Origin: a bacterium
GTDB taxonomy: Bacteria; Desulfobacterota; JAPLJL01
Direction of reading: 5' to 3'
Length of the DNA: 64,000 nt
Assembly: GCA_028713675.1 (NCBI GenBank)
Contig: JAQTNV010000012.1
Span: forward strand, 6,228 to 70,227
Made by a program: the position numbers and the translations under genes. The notes below the pieces were generated by a model. The model searched no databases and was not told the origin of the DNA. It saw only the letters and a program-made list of their open reading frames with translations. Below are positions 50,950 through 60,016 of this stretch, one piece after another; position 1 is the stretch's first letter; every line of letters starts with the position of its first letter.

Positions 50950-51975
50950 ATGAAAGGAATCAAGGTTCTTTTTCTGCCCATCTGGGGCCCGGAGGCCCCG
51001 AGCAGCCGTCTCCGGGTTTACCAGTATCTCGAACCTCTGAAAGGGGAGGGGATCGAGACCGAGGTCCTGATCCCGCCCGGGGACAGGCGGCCGTTCCGCC
51101 GTTTGGTTTATCTCCTTCAGGCGTTTTCCCGGGCGAAGCGGGCAGACGTGGTTTTCGTCCAGAAGCAGGTTCTCTCCTTCGGCATCGATCTTCTGGCCCG
51201 GGCCAACCCCCGGATCGTTTTTGATTTCGACGACGCCATTTTCACCCGCCCGCCCTGGGAGAAAAACCCCGGCCCCGCGGTTTCGGCGCGGCTGGCCAAA
51301 ACCCTGCGGCGTTCCCGGGCGGTGATAACCGGGAACGGGTATCTGGCCGAATATGCCCGGCCCTTCTGTCCCCGGGTGGAGGTGATTTCCACGGGGGTGG
51401 ACCTGGATTTTATCTCCCGGGTTCCCCGGGAGAGCCGCGGGGCGGACGCCGCGGTCCGGGTCGGGTGGACCGGCACGCAGGAGAACCTCTGGTATCTGCA
51501 GAAGATCGCGGAGGTCTTTCCCCGCCTGGAATCCCGGTTCGGGAAACAGGTGGAATTCCGGGTGATTTCCAATGCCCGGTTCGAAGTCCCCGGGGCCTCC
51601 ATTCAGAATATTGCCTGGTCTCTCTCCGAGGAATATCCGCGGCTCGCGGACCTGGACCTGGGACTCGCGCCCCTGGGCGACGATCCCTGGAGCCGGGGCA
51701 AGTGCGGCTTCAAGGCGATTCAATACATGTCCCTGGCGCTCCCGCCGGTGGCCTCCCGGGCCGGGGTGTATCCGGAAATTATCCAGGATGGGGTAAACGG
51801 ATTCCTGGCCGGCCCCCTCGAGGAGTGGGAGGAAAAAATCTCCCGGCTGGCCGGGGACGGGAATCTGCGGAGAAAGATGGGGGAGGCGGCCCGGGAGGAA
51901 GTCCGGAAACGGTTTTCCCTCGCGGCCAATCTTCCCCGGTTCCGGGATGTGCTTTTGCAGGCGGCGCGGGAGTAG
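50950..51975 (+). CDS. Glycosyltransferase, GT-B fold (GT4-like)
   Basis: 341 residues with two Rossmann-like lobes. The N-terminal lobe begins KVLFLPIWGPEAPSSRLRVYQYLEPL and has VVFVQKQVLSFG and a RIVFDFDDAIF strand. The C-terminal lobe has VRVGWTGTQENLWYLQKIAEVFP (about 169-191). The nucleotide-sugar-binding region is GKCGFKAIQYMSLALPPVAS...GVYPEIIQDGVNGFLA (about 251-288), equivalent to the EX7E region with E near 275. A C-terminal KRFSLAANLPRFRDVLLQ helix closes the protein. Donor and acceptor are unknown. It stands alone, with no polysaccharide cluster around it. A strong ribosome site is not visible. Confidence 0.87.
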   Translation: MKGIKVLFLPIWGPEAPSSRLRVYQYLEPLKGEGIETEVLIPPGDRRPFRRLVYLLQAFSRAKRADVVFVQKQVLSFGIDLLARANPRIVFDFDDAIFTRPPWEKNPGPAVSARLAKTLRRSRAVITGNGYLAEYARPFCPRVEVISTGVDLDFISRVPRESRGADAAVRVGWTGTQENLWYLQKIAEVFPRLESRFGKQVEFRVISNARFEVPGASIQNIAWSLSEEYPRLADLDLGLAPLGDDPWSRGKCGFKAIQYMSLALPPVASRAGVYPEIIQDGVNGFLAGPLEEWEEKISRLAGDGNLRRKMGEAAREEVRKRFSLAANLPRFRDVLLQAARE

Positions 51976-52196
51976 AAAAAAGTTTCGAGAGTCCTTGTTT
52001 CTGTCATTCCGCACTTGATGCGGAATCCAGTTGTTTTATTTTTCTGGATCCCCGCTTTCGCGGGGATGACAAACAAAGGGTTTGATTCCTGCTGGAGTTT
52101 ATCCCGCACGCTGATGCGGGACAGGAATGACGATAGGCTAAAATAATATCTTTTTGATTTTGATCCCCCGCGGTCTTGCCGCGGAAAATACTTTAA
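51976..52196. repeat. Hairpin repeats (ATTCC...GGAATGAC family)
   Basis: CATTCCGCACTTGATGCGGAATCCAG (about 52005-52030), CCCCGCTTTCGCGGGGATGAC (about 52049-52070), TTCCTGCTGGAG...CGCACGCTGATGCGGGACAGGAATGACG (about 52085-52133) and CCGCGGTCTTGCCGCGG (about 52168-52184). Each is an inverted repeat of the type often ending in GAATGAC. A similar unit is at 18279-18303. Confidence 0.7.
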
Positions 52197-55100
52197 ATGC
52201 GCGCGCCAAAAAGTATATTTGATTCAATCCTGAGCGGGATTATTCTGACCGCCGTTCTGATCCTAATATCCGCCTGCGGGCGGGAAGGGACGGCCCGGCC
52301 CCCGGAAGTCCCGGAGACGGTCCAGCCGGCGGCGGTGGCGGGGCCCGACCAGATCGTCCCGGTGGGGCAGGAGGTGCTCCTGGACGGCCGGGGCTCCACG
52401 AACCCGGCGGGGGCTCAGGACCTTTCCTACCGCTGGTCCCTGCTGGACCAGCCTTATTTCAGCGGGGCCTTCCTGCTGGAATGGGACCAGGCGGTCACTT
52501 ATTTCATCCCGGACCTGCCCGGAAGATATTACCTCGAGCTGAAAGTCTCGGATACTTGGTCCGATTCCACGGATGTCGCGATCATCACCGCCAAGGTCCC
52601 GAGATCCGGTAACCGGTCCCCGATACTGACCCAATTTACCCCTGCCGCCGATATGATTTCACTTTCTCTCGGACAGGAAGCGATATTTTCCGTCTCCGCG
52701 GAGGATCCCGACGGGGACGAAATGGTTATTAACTGGTATGTGGATGAGGCTTTTGCCGGTTCCGGGTCGGATTTTATCTTTACGGCCGGGCCGGAGCAGG
52801 TCGGGCGGGCGGTGGCGGTCCGGGTGGTGGTGAGTGATGGGGACCAGGCCGTGAGCCATGAATGGGTGGTGACCGTCAACCAGGCGGAGAGCGGTGACAA
52901 CAGTCCGCCGGTTTTTAACCCGGTTCCGGACCAGACGGTCAGTGAGGACGAAACCTTGGTATTTGTCGTCAGAGCGATCGATCCGGACGGAGATCCGGTC
53001 AGCTATTTTGCCTCCCTTCTGCCCGCCGGAGCCGTTTTTTTCAAGGAGACCGGGAAATTCAAGTGGATTCCGGATTATGACCAGGCCGGGGAATACGAGG
53101 TTGTTTTCTCGGCTTCGGACGGAAAGTCGGTCAGCAGTGTTACGGTGATGATCAGGGTTTTGAACACGAACCGCGTACCGACACTGGAGGTGTCCGGCAG
53201 CCGCACCGTTTTCGAAGGCGGAGAGCTGGTTCTTGTGCTGATTGGCTCGGATCCGGATGACGATCTGTTGAGTTTTGCCGATAACCCCCCGTTGCGTGGG
53301 GCGGTTTTGTATCCGCAGGGTTCCACCGCCGCCTGGATCTGGCATCCGGATTACGACCAGGCCGGAAGCTACCGCGAGGTTTTTACCGTGACTGATCTCT
53401 CGGATCCCCCTTTGACGGCGAGCGTGGCGGCGGACATTGTGGTTTACAACACCAACCGCCCGCCGGTCCTCACCGGCCTCTCGGACCGGGTGGTCAGTGA
53501 AGGCCAGGTCCTGGATTTCTGGCTGACCGCCGGCGATCCCGATGGTAACAATGTAACATATACCGCCGGACCGCTGCCTTGGGGTTCTACCGTTAATGGG
53601 AACACGGGGGAATTCTTCTGGGTGCCGGATTTCAATCAGGCCGGCGATTATGCCCTGGCGGTGACCGCTACCGATGACGGTGATCCCCGGCTCTCGGACA
53701 CCGGAACCGTCATGATCACGGTGCAGAACGTGAATCGCCCGCCGGCGATAACCGCTTTCAGTGCCATCCCCAGCTCGTTGAATACGGGAGGGACAGTCAA
53801 CTTCTCCGTTACAGCGCACGATCCTGATGGGGACGCTACCATCGTGAGATACGATTGGGATTTTGACGGAAACGGAGCCTGGGTGAGCACAACGGCCGCC
53901 ACAGTGGCCCATGTTTATACTTTGAACGGTAATTATACCGCTCGGGTCCGGGTGGTTGATGACGGCGGTGCCACGGCGGAGGCGACCACGCCGGTGAGGG
54001 TCAAGCCCGGGGCCGCCGATCTGCTCCTGTCTCAGGTGATGAAAAGCGGGACGGCCATGGGGATATTTCTCGAGGTGGTCGGTGGAACCCCTCCCGCGGG
54101 TTATCTCTATGTGGCGGACGGGGAGGCCGGGATGGAGGTTTTTTCGGTTCCCAACCTCAACAACCCTGATCCGATTCTTTGGTCCCGGGCCGGTACATCC
54201 GGAAACGCTCGCAGTGTTTTCAAATATGGAAGCAGGGCCTATTTGGCCTTGAACCTGCCGGAGGGATTGGGGGGACAAGGGGCCCGGGTCATTGATGTCA
54301 GCGAGAGATCCGGCCCGGCGGATTTGGGATCCATCGGGAACGATTCAATCGTGGATGTTTGGGTGGGTTCCCAGAACGGTTCCGACCGCATATGTGCTTT
54401 GAGGTCCGTAGAGGATTACAGTTATGCTCTCCTGGTTTTTGATGCCCTGAATTATGTGCAACCATACCGCCGTATTTACTACAATCCGGATCGGACATTT
54501 TCCGGCCGGGCGTTGGCCGGGGATGACCGTGGTTATGTGTATGTTGGTGATATTAAAAATGGGCTCTCGATTTACAATAGCGGAACAAGCAATTGTGCTT
54601 ACGGGGGAGTTAATTGCTACTTTGATGCCGTAATCGCTGTCGCACCTGCCCACACGACCACTCCGGTCCAGGACGTCAAAGTAAAGATTCTGTCGGATAA
54701 CCAGCGTTACTTGGCGTTGGCCCGGGATGCCACAGGGAAAGGAGAGGTGAAGCTGTACCAGACGGAGACGTATCCTCTTGCCCCGATCGAAAAAGGCGTG
54801 ATCTTTACTAAGAACTGCGGAAACTCTACCTGCCTGCCGGAAAGGATTTTTCTCTCTTCCGGGCCCGACCGGATCCTGGTGGCGATCGGTACGTGGGGTT
54901 ATCAGATCATTGACGCCAGCGATCCGGCCAATCTGGCGATGGTCATTCCCGGAGGAGGGCAGGACGAGAGATTCGATCCCTGCTCTGGATGCGATTATAC
55001 CTATGACCTTACCGCTTATGGTGATTACACCTATCTTGCTGACGGGGCCATGGGTCTGGTTGTCACGAAAAACAACCTTTCTACCACACATGTTCCAAAT

Positions 55101-56048
55101 ATGGTCACCTACTACCACCCTTCGGGCAACCCAACTGACCTCCAGGCTAAAAGCGGAAAACTATTTGTCGCCTTGGGACGGGGCGGAATGGATGTTTATG
55201 ATCTTTCCTTGGCCCCCGACACCCCTCGTCTGCTTGGCAATGTGAACACACCCGGGGAGGCGAGAGGGGTATCTGCGGATGGGACGAAATACGCATATGT
55301 GGCTGACCTGGATACGGCCAGCGGGGTCCCGCCCGGGACAGACCGGGATGGCCTGCGGATTATTGATTATGCCGCCAATCCGGTTCAGCCGGATTTGGTC
55401 GACCCGGGCTGGACAGATCCGGCTATAAATAATGTCTCACGAGTGTTTGTCAGCGGGAATTACGCCTACCTCTGCGCGGACAAGCTTTACATAATAGATG
55501 TTACAAATAAAACGAGCCCGGTCAAAACCGGTGATTATTCGATGATTTCCGGCTCTCCGCGGGACGTGGCGGTTTCCGGCAACTATATTTACGTGATTAA
55601 CCAGGATACCCTCGCGGTTCTGGATATGAGCAACTCCGCGAGTCCGGTCTTGAAGGACAGTGAAACAATTGTTAACGGCCAAGCCGTCGCTTATGGGAAC
55701 GGGTTGGTTTATGTCGCGGACGGGGATTCCGGTTTAAAAATCTATGATGTTACCGATCCCCAGAATGTAGCGCTGCGTGGAACCTATGCCGGCAAGGCCT
55801 ATGACGTGGATTTGTGGGAAGATTATGCTTTCGTGGCCGCCGATTCTTCCGGGATGGTGATGCTGGACATTTCCAATCCCGCGAGTCCGGTCCCGCAGGT
55901 TTCGCTGCCGATCAGCGCCAAGGTGGTCAACCGCGTTTCGGTAAGTTATGATGCCAATAGTCATTATTATTATGTTTACACCTTGAACGGGACCTGGAAA
56001 ACCGGCATTCTAACTTTGGATCAGTTTTCGGTGATCAGGATCAGATAA
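52197..56048 (+). CDS. Giant lipoprotein with cadherin/Ig-like, PKD and LVIVD-propeller regions
   Basis: 1283-residue exported protein. The signal peptide IILTAVLILISAC ends in a lipobox (ISAC, Cys 27). Region 1 (about 45-230) has two Ig-like domains. Region 2 (about 232-520) has three repeats of the dystroglycan/cadherin-like pattern: PVPDQTVSEDETLVFVVRAIDPDGDPV, then NRVPTLEVSGSRTVFEGGEL, then NRPPVLTGLSDRVVSEGQVL. Region 3 (about 520-605) is PKD-like (YDWDFDGNGAWVSTTAATVAHVYTLNGNYTARVRVVDDGG). Region 4 (about 620-1283) is built of LVIVD-type blades (LLVFDALNYVQPYRRIYY, GYQIIDASDPANLAMV, LYIIDVTNKTSPVKTGDY, LKIYDVTDPQNVALRGTY). Surface adhesion or cell-envelope scaffolding is inferred. It has no enzymatic motif. 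Confidence 0.85.
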   Translation: MRAPKSIFDSILSGIILTAVLILISACGREGTARPPEVPETVQPAAVAGPDQIVPVGQEVLLDGRGSTNPAGAQDLSYRWSLLDQPYFSGAFLLEWDQAVTYFIPDLPGRYYLELKVSDTWSDSTDVAIITAKVPRSGNRSPILTQFTPAADMISLSLGQEAIFSVSAEDPDGDEMVINWYVDEAFAGSGSDFIFTAGPEQVGRAVAVRVVVSDGDQAVSHEWVVTVNQAESGDNSPPVFNPVPDQTVSEDETLVFVVRAIDPDGDPVSYFASLLPAGAVFFKETGKFKWIPDYDQAGEYEVVFSASDGKSVSSVTVMIRVLNTNRVPTLEVSGSRTVFEGGELVLVLIGSDPDDDLLSFADNPPLRGAVLYPQGSTAAWIWHPDYDQAGSYREVFTVTDLSDPPLTASVAADIVVYNTNRPPVLTGLSDRVVSEGQVLDFWLTAGDPDGNNVTYTAGPLPWGSTVNGNTGEFFWVPDFNQAGDYALAVTATDDGDPRLSDTGTVMITVQNVNRPPAITAFSAIPSSLNTGGTVNFSVTAHDPDGDATIVRYDWDFDGNGAWVSTTAATVAHVYTLNGNYTARVRVVDDGGATAEATTPVRVKPGAADLLLSQVMKSGTAMGIFLEVVGGTPPAGYLYVADGEAGMEVFSVPNLNNPDPILWSRAGTSGNARSVFKYGSRAYLALNLPEGLGGQGARVIDVSERSGPADLGSIGNDSIVDVWVGSQNGSDRICALRSVEDYSYALLVFDALNYVQPYRRIYYNPDRTFSGRALAGDDRGYVYVGDIKNGLSIYNSGTSNCAYGGVNCYFDAVIAVAPAHTTTPVQDVKVKILSDNQRYLALARDATGKGEVKLYQTETYPLAPIEKGVIFTKNCGNSTCLPERIFLSSGPDRILVAIGTWGYQIIDASDPANLAMVIPGGGQDERFDPCSGCDYTYDLTAYGDYTYLADGAMGLVVTKNNLSTTHVPNMVTYYHPSGNPTDLQAKSGKLFVALGRGGMDVYDLSLAPDTPRLLGNVNTPGEARGVSADGTKYAYVADLDTASGVPPGTDRDGLRIIDYAANPVQPDLVDPGWTDPAINNVSRVFVSGNYAYLCADKLYIIDVTNKTSPVKTGDYSMISGSPRDVAVSGNYIYVINQDTLAVLDMSNSASPVLKDSETIVNGQAVAYGNGLVYVADGDSGLKIYDVTDPQNVALRGTYAGKAYDVDLWEDYAFVAADSSGMVMLDISNPASPVPQVSLPISAKVVNRVSVSYDANSHYYYVYTLNGTWKTGILTLDQFSVIRIR

Positions 56049-56051
56049 AAC

Positions 56052-57458
56052 ATGGACCTAATTTTTGGTAAAGACGTGAAACTCAGGGAAGACCGCGTTT
56101 TAAAGCGGCTCGAGGGGATCGTCAGCCGGGACAATCTTTTCACGGACGCGGAACACCTGGTGTCCTATTCTTACGACGCCCTGAACCGGGAGACGCTCCC
56201 GGCCGCGGTGGCTTTTCCCCGCTCCGCCCTGGAGGTTTCCGAAATTCTCCAGGTCGCCTCCGAGGAAGGTTTCCCGGTAATTCCCCGGGGGGCGGGTTCG
56301 GGGAGGGCGGGGGGCTCCATCCCGGTCCCGGAAGGGCTGGTGCTTTCCCTGGAGCGCTTGACCACGATTCACAATATTGACGGCGACAATCTTCTGGCGG
56401 AAACGGATCCCGGGGTGGTGACCGGGGTGCTCCACCAGCGGGTCCAGGCCGAGAAGCTTTTTTATCCCCCCGACCCCGCCAGCCAGAGCTTCTGCACGAT
56501 CGGAGGCAATGTTTCCACCAACGCCGGCGGTCTCCGGACCGTGAAATACGGGGTGACCCGGGATTACATCCTGGCCCTGGAAGCCGTCCTGCCCGACGGA
56601 AGGATTCTCCACGCCGGCCGGAAAACGCGGAAGAGCGTCGTCGGTTACGATCTGGTCCGCCTCCTGGTCGGCTCGGAAGGAACCCTGGCGGTGGTCACCC
56701 GGATCACCGTGAAGCTCATTCCCCTGCCCGAAGGGAGGAAAACTCTGCTGGCTTATTTCCCGGACGTGTCCCGGGCGGGGAACGCGGTCCGGACGGTTTT
56801 ACGGAAGGGATTTCTGCCGGCCACGATGGAATTTTTGGACGGCGGCAGTCTCAGGGTTTTAAGGGACGCGGGCAAGATCACCCTTCCGGAAAAGGCGGGG
56901 GCCCTGATCCTGATCGAGGACGACGGATATCCGGAGGCCCTGGAGCGGGCGATGCCGCGGATGAAGGAAATTCTGGGAGAGGCGGGGGCCTTCGAGGTCC
57001 TGATCGCCGAGGACCAGAAGGCCGCCGATAACCTCTGGGGGGCCCGCCGGGCGCTTTCCCCGACCCTGGCCAAGCTCTATCCGCAGCGGATCAGCGAGGA
57101 CGTGGCTGTTCCCCTCGACCGGATCGCCGACCTCCTCCGGGCCACCGAGGAAATCTGCCGGGGGCGGGGAGTGGGAAACGCCAACTTCGGCCACGCCGGC
57201 GACGGGAATATCCATCTGAACCTCCTTTTTGATGCTCAGAACCATCAGCAGGTCGAGTCCGCCGAGGCCGCGGTCGGGGAAATCCTCCGGGCGGTGGTCG
57301 GGATGGGCGGGACCATCTCCGGGGAACACGGCATCGGGCTGGCCAAGCGGCCCTATCTTTCCCTGGAAGTCCTGGAGCCGGCCCTGGGCCTGATGAAACG
57401 GATCAAGCAGGCCTTCGATCCGAAAGGAATCCTGAACCCGGGAAAAATATTACCCTGA
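56052..57458 (+). CDS. FAD-linked oxidase, GlcD/D-lactate dehydrogenase family
   Basis: Flavoprotein oxidising a 2-hydroxy acid such as glycolate or D-lactate. The FAD-binding PCMH domain (about 45-225) has VIPRGAGSGRAGGSIPVPEGLVLSLERL, DPASQSFCTIGGNVSTNAGGLRTVKYG and VVGYDLVRLLVGSEGTLAVVTR. The C-terminal FAD-oxidase domain carries RISEDVAVPLDRIADLL, GNANFGHAGDGNIHLNLLFD (about 375-394, with the catalytic-site histidines) and SGEHGIGLAKRPYL, and ends FDPKGILNPGKILP. At 468 residues it is typical of GlcD. The partner GlcE/GlcF or an EtfAB and Fe-S subunit is not adjacent. It begins four bases after the giant lipoprotein gene. Confidence 0.92.
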   Translation: MDLIFGKDVKLREDRVLKRLEGIVSRDNLFTDAEHLVSYSYDALNRETLPAAVAFPRSALEVSEILQVASEEGFPVIPRGAGSGRAGGSIPVPEGLVLSLERLTTIHNIDGDNLLAETDPGVVTGVLHQRVQAEKLFYPPDPASQSFCTIGGNVSTNAGGLRTVKYGVTRDYILALEAVLPDGRILHAGRKTRKSVVGYDLVRLLVGSEGTLAVVTRITVKLIPLPEGRKTLLAYFPDVSRAGNAVRTVLRKGFLPATMEFLDGGSLRVLRDAGKITLPEKAGALILIEDDGYPEALERAMPRMKEILGEAGAFEVLIAEDQKAADNLWGARRALSPTLAKLYPQRISEDVAVPLDRIADLLRATEEICRGRGVGNANFGHAGDGNIHLNLLFDAQNHQQVESAEAAVGEILRAVVGMGGTISGEHGIGLAKRPYLSLEVLEPALGLMKRIKQAFDPKGILNPGKILP

Positions 57459-57799
57459 CGGGCGATTGTATATTGACGAATGACGATTGCGGAATATATA
57501 AAAACAGTTTCGGGTCTCTGGTTTCGGGTTTCGAGTTAAGCCAAAAAAACCCAATAAGCCAGATTAACCAGAATGTAGGGCAAGGCTTTTCGATCAGATC
57601 CCGAGGCATTGTGGTCGAGGGAAGCCTTGCGGGAAACGAGGGAAATCAGTTTGTCGGGAAATCCGGAAAGGGATATCAGGGGAGCAGGGGATCAGGTAAA
57701 GAAAAGCATTTTGGGTTTAAAATTTTGCATTAAACCCTATGCTCCATGCCCTCTGCCCTATGCGATCAGGAGCAGGGTCAGGAACAGTTGATCAGGACA
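57459..57799. repeat. Repeat-filled spacer between the oxidase and moaC
   Basis: 341 bases without a supported gene. ATTGACGAATGACGATTG (about 57472-57489) follows the stop codon. TTTCGGG TCTCTGG TTTCGGG TTTCGAG TTAAGCC (about 57508-57541) and CCCTATG CTCCATG CCCTCTG CCCTATG CG (about 57735-57765) are clear heptamer arrays. moaC begins within 35 bases of the last one. Confidence 0.75.
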
Positions 57800-58261
57800 A
57801 TGAAAAAGAAATTGAGCCACGTTGACGCCCGGGGAAAATTGAAGATGGTGGATGTTACCGCCAAGGACGTGGTCTTCCGCCGGGCGGTGGCCGGGGGCCG
57901 GGTGAGGATGAACCCGGCGACCCTGAAACTCGTCCTGGCCGGGGGCCTGGCCAAGGGGGACCTTTTCGCCACCGCCCGCCTGGCCGGGATCCAGGCCGCC
58001 AAGCGGACCGCCGAAATTATTCCGCTCTGCCATCCGCTGGAGATCACCCATATCGAGGTGGAGCTCCAGGCCGAGCCGCCGGACGCCCTGAAGATAGTGG
58101 CCCGGGTCCGGACCCGGGGCCGCACCGGGGTGGAGATGGAAGCCCTGACCGCGGTGGCCGCCGCCGCCCTGACCGTTTATGACATGGCCAAAGCGGTGGA
58201 CAAAGGGATGATAATCGAGGATATCCACCTCATCGAAAAGAAAAAATCAGCTAAAAGATAA
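57800..58261 (+). CDS. moaC: Cyclic pyranopterin monophosphate synthase
   Basis: Second step of molybdenum cofactor synthesis, turning the MoaA product into cyclic pyranopterin monophosphate. Starting at the ATG at 57800 (153 residues), the protein opens [19 protein letters not shown] and has [10 protein letters not shown]. The active-site segment [24 protein letters not shown] is at about 58-81. [34 protein letters not shown] is at about 104-137, with the conserved lysine and aspartate near the end. Codons upstream of 57800 are repeat-derived. Other moa genes are not in the window. Confidence 0.96.
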   Translation: MKKKLSHVDARGKLKMVDVTAKDVVFRRAVAGGRVRMNPATLKLVLAGGLAKGDLFATARLAGIQAAKRTAEIIPLCHPLEITHIEVELQAEPPDALKIVARVRTRGRTGVEMEALTAVAAAALTVYDMAKAVDKGMIIEDIHLIEKKKSAKR

Positions 58262-58275
58262 AAGGGTCCACTGAT

Positions 58276-58360
58276 TCTATTGACGATTGCAGATTGCAGA
58301 TTGTCGATTTTTCAGATTTTCATTCGTCAATCGTAAATCGTCATTCGTCAATGACCTTTA
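58276..58360. repeat. ATTGACG/GATTGCA heptamer array and inverse
   Basis: ATTGACG ATTGCAG ATTGCAG ATTGTCG ATTTTTC, then ATTCGTC AATCGTA AATCGTC ATTCGTC AATGACC. The second half is largely complementary to the first, so the whole could fold into one long hairpin between the convergent moaC and TadE-like genes. Confidence 0.85.
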
Positions 58361-58368
58361 GCCGATGG

Positions 58369-59046
58369 CTAAAGGTCGTCTTCCACTTTCATTGTGGTGT
58401 GTGACCGGACCGGGAAAAAGTAATAACCGCCCTGCATCCCCAGCGCGCTCAAAGCTCCGTTCGGAAGGGTGATCTTTACCGGCAAGCCGGGGATCTCGAT
58501 TTCGCTGGTGGCGATGATCCGGTTGACCAGGGGGATGATCAGGCTGTACCAGTGGGTCACCTCCGCGGTGAATTCCTCCCCGACCTTCAGTTGCCGCTCC
58601 GGCTTCATCTCCTCTTTTCGGTCGTCGAGAAACCTCACGCTGGTGAAGAGATAGGAGTAGGCGTATTTGTCCCCGATCTGGAGCGCCATTCCTCCCACCC
58701 CGGGGAGGTCCTGGAAAACCTGCGAGGCCGCGAGTCCTTTGCCGAACGCGCCCGAACCGCCGGAGGACCCGGGGTGAGCAAAGCTTTTAATCATCAGGCC
58801 CGTGGAGGCGGAAATCGGGACGCAGGCCATCCGGGCGGCGTATTCGGCCATATGCCGTTGATTAGGATAAACCGCCGCGGAACGGGCGGCCGTGAAGGCG
58901 GCGTAGGTTACCACCTGCTTGGCGTTGTACAGGAGGGCGAGCTGGATGATGGCGAGGACGAAAAGCAGCAGGACCGGGAAAGCAATGACGAACTCAACCA
59001 TCGCCTGCCCGGCCTGTTTGGACCGGAAATGCCGGGGGGAAATCAA
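58369..59046 (-). CDS. TadE/TadG-like pseudopilin-related protein
   Basis: 225 residues. The N-terminus has the TadE pattern SKQAGQAMVEFVIAFPVLLLFVLAIIQLALL (about 9-39): a short basic leader, the G-x-x-x-x-E processing-like site (GQAMVEF) and one long hydrophobic helix. YNAKQVVTYAAFTAARSAAVYP follows, typical of TadE. The remainder should be periplasmic. Other Tad/Flp export genes are not visible. The start is TTG at 59046, overlapping the upstream Flp-like stop as TTGA, so the two are coupled. Confidence 0.85.
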   Translation of the reverse strand: MISPRHFRSKQAGQAMVEFVIAFPVLLLFVLAIIQLALLYNAKQVVTYAAFTAARSAAVYPNQRHMAEYAARMACVPISASTGLMIKSFAHPGSSGGSGAFGKGLAASQVFQDLPGVGGMALQIGDKYAYSYLFTSVRFLDDRKEEMKPERQLKVGEEFTAEVTHWYSLIIPLVNRIIATSEIEIPGLPVKITLPNGALSALGMQGGYYFFPVRSHTTMKVEDDL

Positions 59047-59252
59047 TACTCTTTTTTCGATTTTTCCACCGCTTTGCCCGCTTCATCGCTGAGCCGGTCC
59101 GCCGCGCTTTTTACGGAGGTGTCGACCTTTTTTCCGAAGAACTTGAAAGCGGCGATGGCCACGATCGCGATCAGGAGGACGATCAGGATGTATTCCGTCA
59201 TCCCCTGGCCTTCCTCGTCAAGGTAAAATTTTTTCACCCTTTCCCAGGACAT
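59043..59252 (-). CDS. Flp/Fap-like pilin-like small protein
   Basis: 69 residues. EEGQGMTEYILIVLLIAIVAIAAFKFFG (about 13-40) matches the Flp-type class IVb pilin region: a Gly before the MTEY segment for prepilin-peptidase cleavage, Glu at +5, then a hydrophobic helix. The C-terminal tail is charged (VKSAADRLSDEAGKAVEKSKKEY), and longer and more polar than in classic Flp pilins. A strong AAAGGAGG precedes the ATG. With the TadE-like gene it forms a two-gene operon. Confidence 0.85.
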   Translation of the reverse strand: MSWERVKKFYLDEEGQGMTEYILIVLLIAIVAIAAFKFFGKKVDTSVKSAADRLSDEAGKAVEKSKKEY

Positions 59253-59404
59253 TATTGCCTCCTTTGGTTGAAAATAAATTGACGATATGTGCTAGAAATA
59301 TCAGAAGAAATATTGACTGTCAAGAATAACTCTGGAGCGCGGGGAAAGAGCGGAATCCCCGATGAAAAACCTGACTGACAGTAGGGGAGGAAACGGGGGG
59401 AAAA

Positions 59405-59992
59405 CTATTTGCCTTTGCGGAGCTCGACGATCACCAGCCGGCAGATGTTCTTCAGGGTGTCGAAAACGCCGTCACCGGTGCGGGCCACGGCTTCAAAATC
59501 GGGGACGTTCTTGAGGTTGAGAAGCTTGCGCATCTCCTCCACCGGGGCGGCGTTAGGGAGGTCGCGCTTATTGTACTGGATCACGTAAGGGATCCGGTCC
59601 AGCTCGTAGCCCTGTTCCTTCAGATTGATCTTCATGTTCTCGAAGCTTTCCAGGTTGGCCTCCATTCTTTCCACCTGGCTGTCGGCCACGAAAACAAGCC
59701 CGTCCACGCCCTTGAGGATCAGCTTCCGGCTGGCGTCGTAGAAGACCTGCCCGGGAACGGTGTAAAGGTGAAAACGGGTTTTGAAGCCCCGGATTTCCCC
59801 CAGGGAGAGGGGGAGGAAGTCGAAAAAAAGCGTCCGCTCGGTCTCGGTGGCCAGGGAGATCATCTTGCCCCGGGCCTGGGGATTGGTCTTGTTGAAGATG
59901 TGCTGGAGGTTGGTGGTTTTCCCGCAGAGACCGGGCCCGTAATATACGATCTTGGTGTTGATCTCGCGCGAAGAATAATTAACGAAGGACAT
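59405..59992 (-). CDS. mglA: MglA-family small Ras-like GTPase
   Basis: Polarity GTPase of 195 residues, best known for setting cell poles and motility in myxobacteria. The P-loop is [15 protein letters not shown] (about 19-33). The PM3 region reads [16 protein letters not shown], with TxPGQ replacing the Ras DxxG as is standard for MglA, and the base-recognition motif is QYNKRDLP (about 138-145). The start [19 protein letters not shown] is the conserved MglA N-terminus. The GTPase-activating partner MglB is immediately upstream, 24 bases away. Confidence 0.95.
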   Translation of the reverse strand: MSFVNYSSREINTKIVYYGPGLCGKTTNLQHIFNKTNPQARGKMISLATETERTLFFDFLPLSLGEIRGFKTRFHLYTVPGQVFYDASRKLILKGVDGLVFVADSQVERMEANLESFENMKINLKEQGYELDRIPYVIQYNKRDLPNAAPVEEMRKLLNLKNVPDFEAVARTGDGVFDTLKNICRLVIVELRKGK

Positions 59993-60016
59993 GATTTGGG
60001 CTCAAATTACGGGTTT

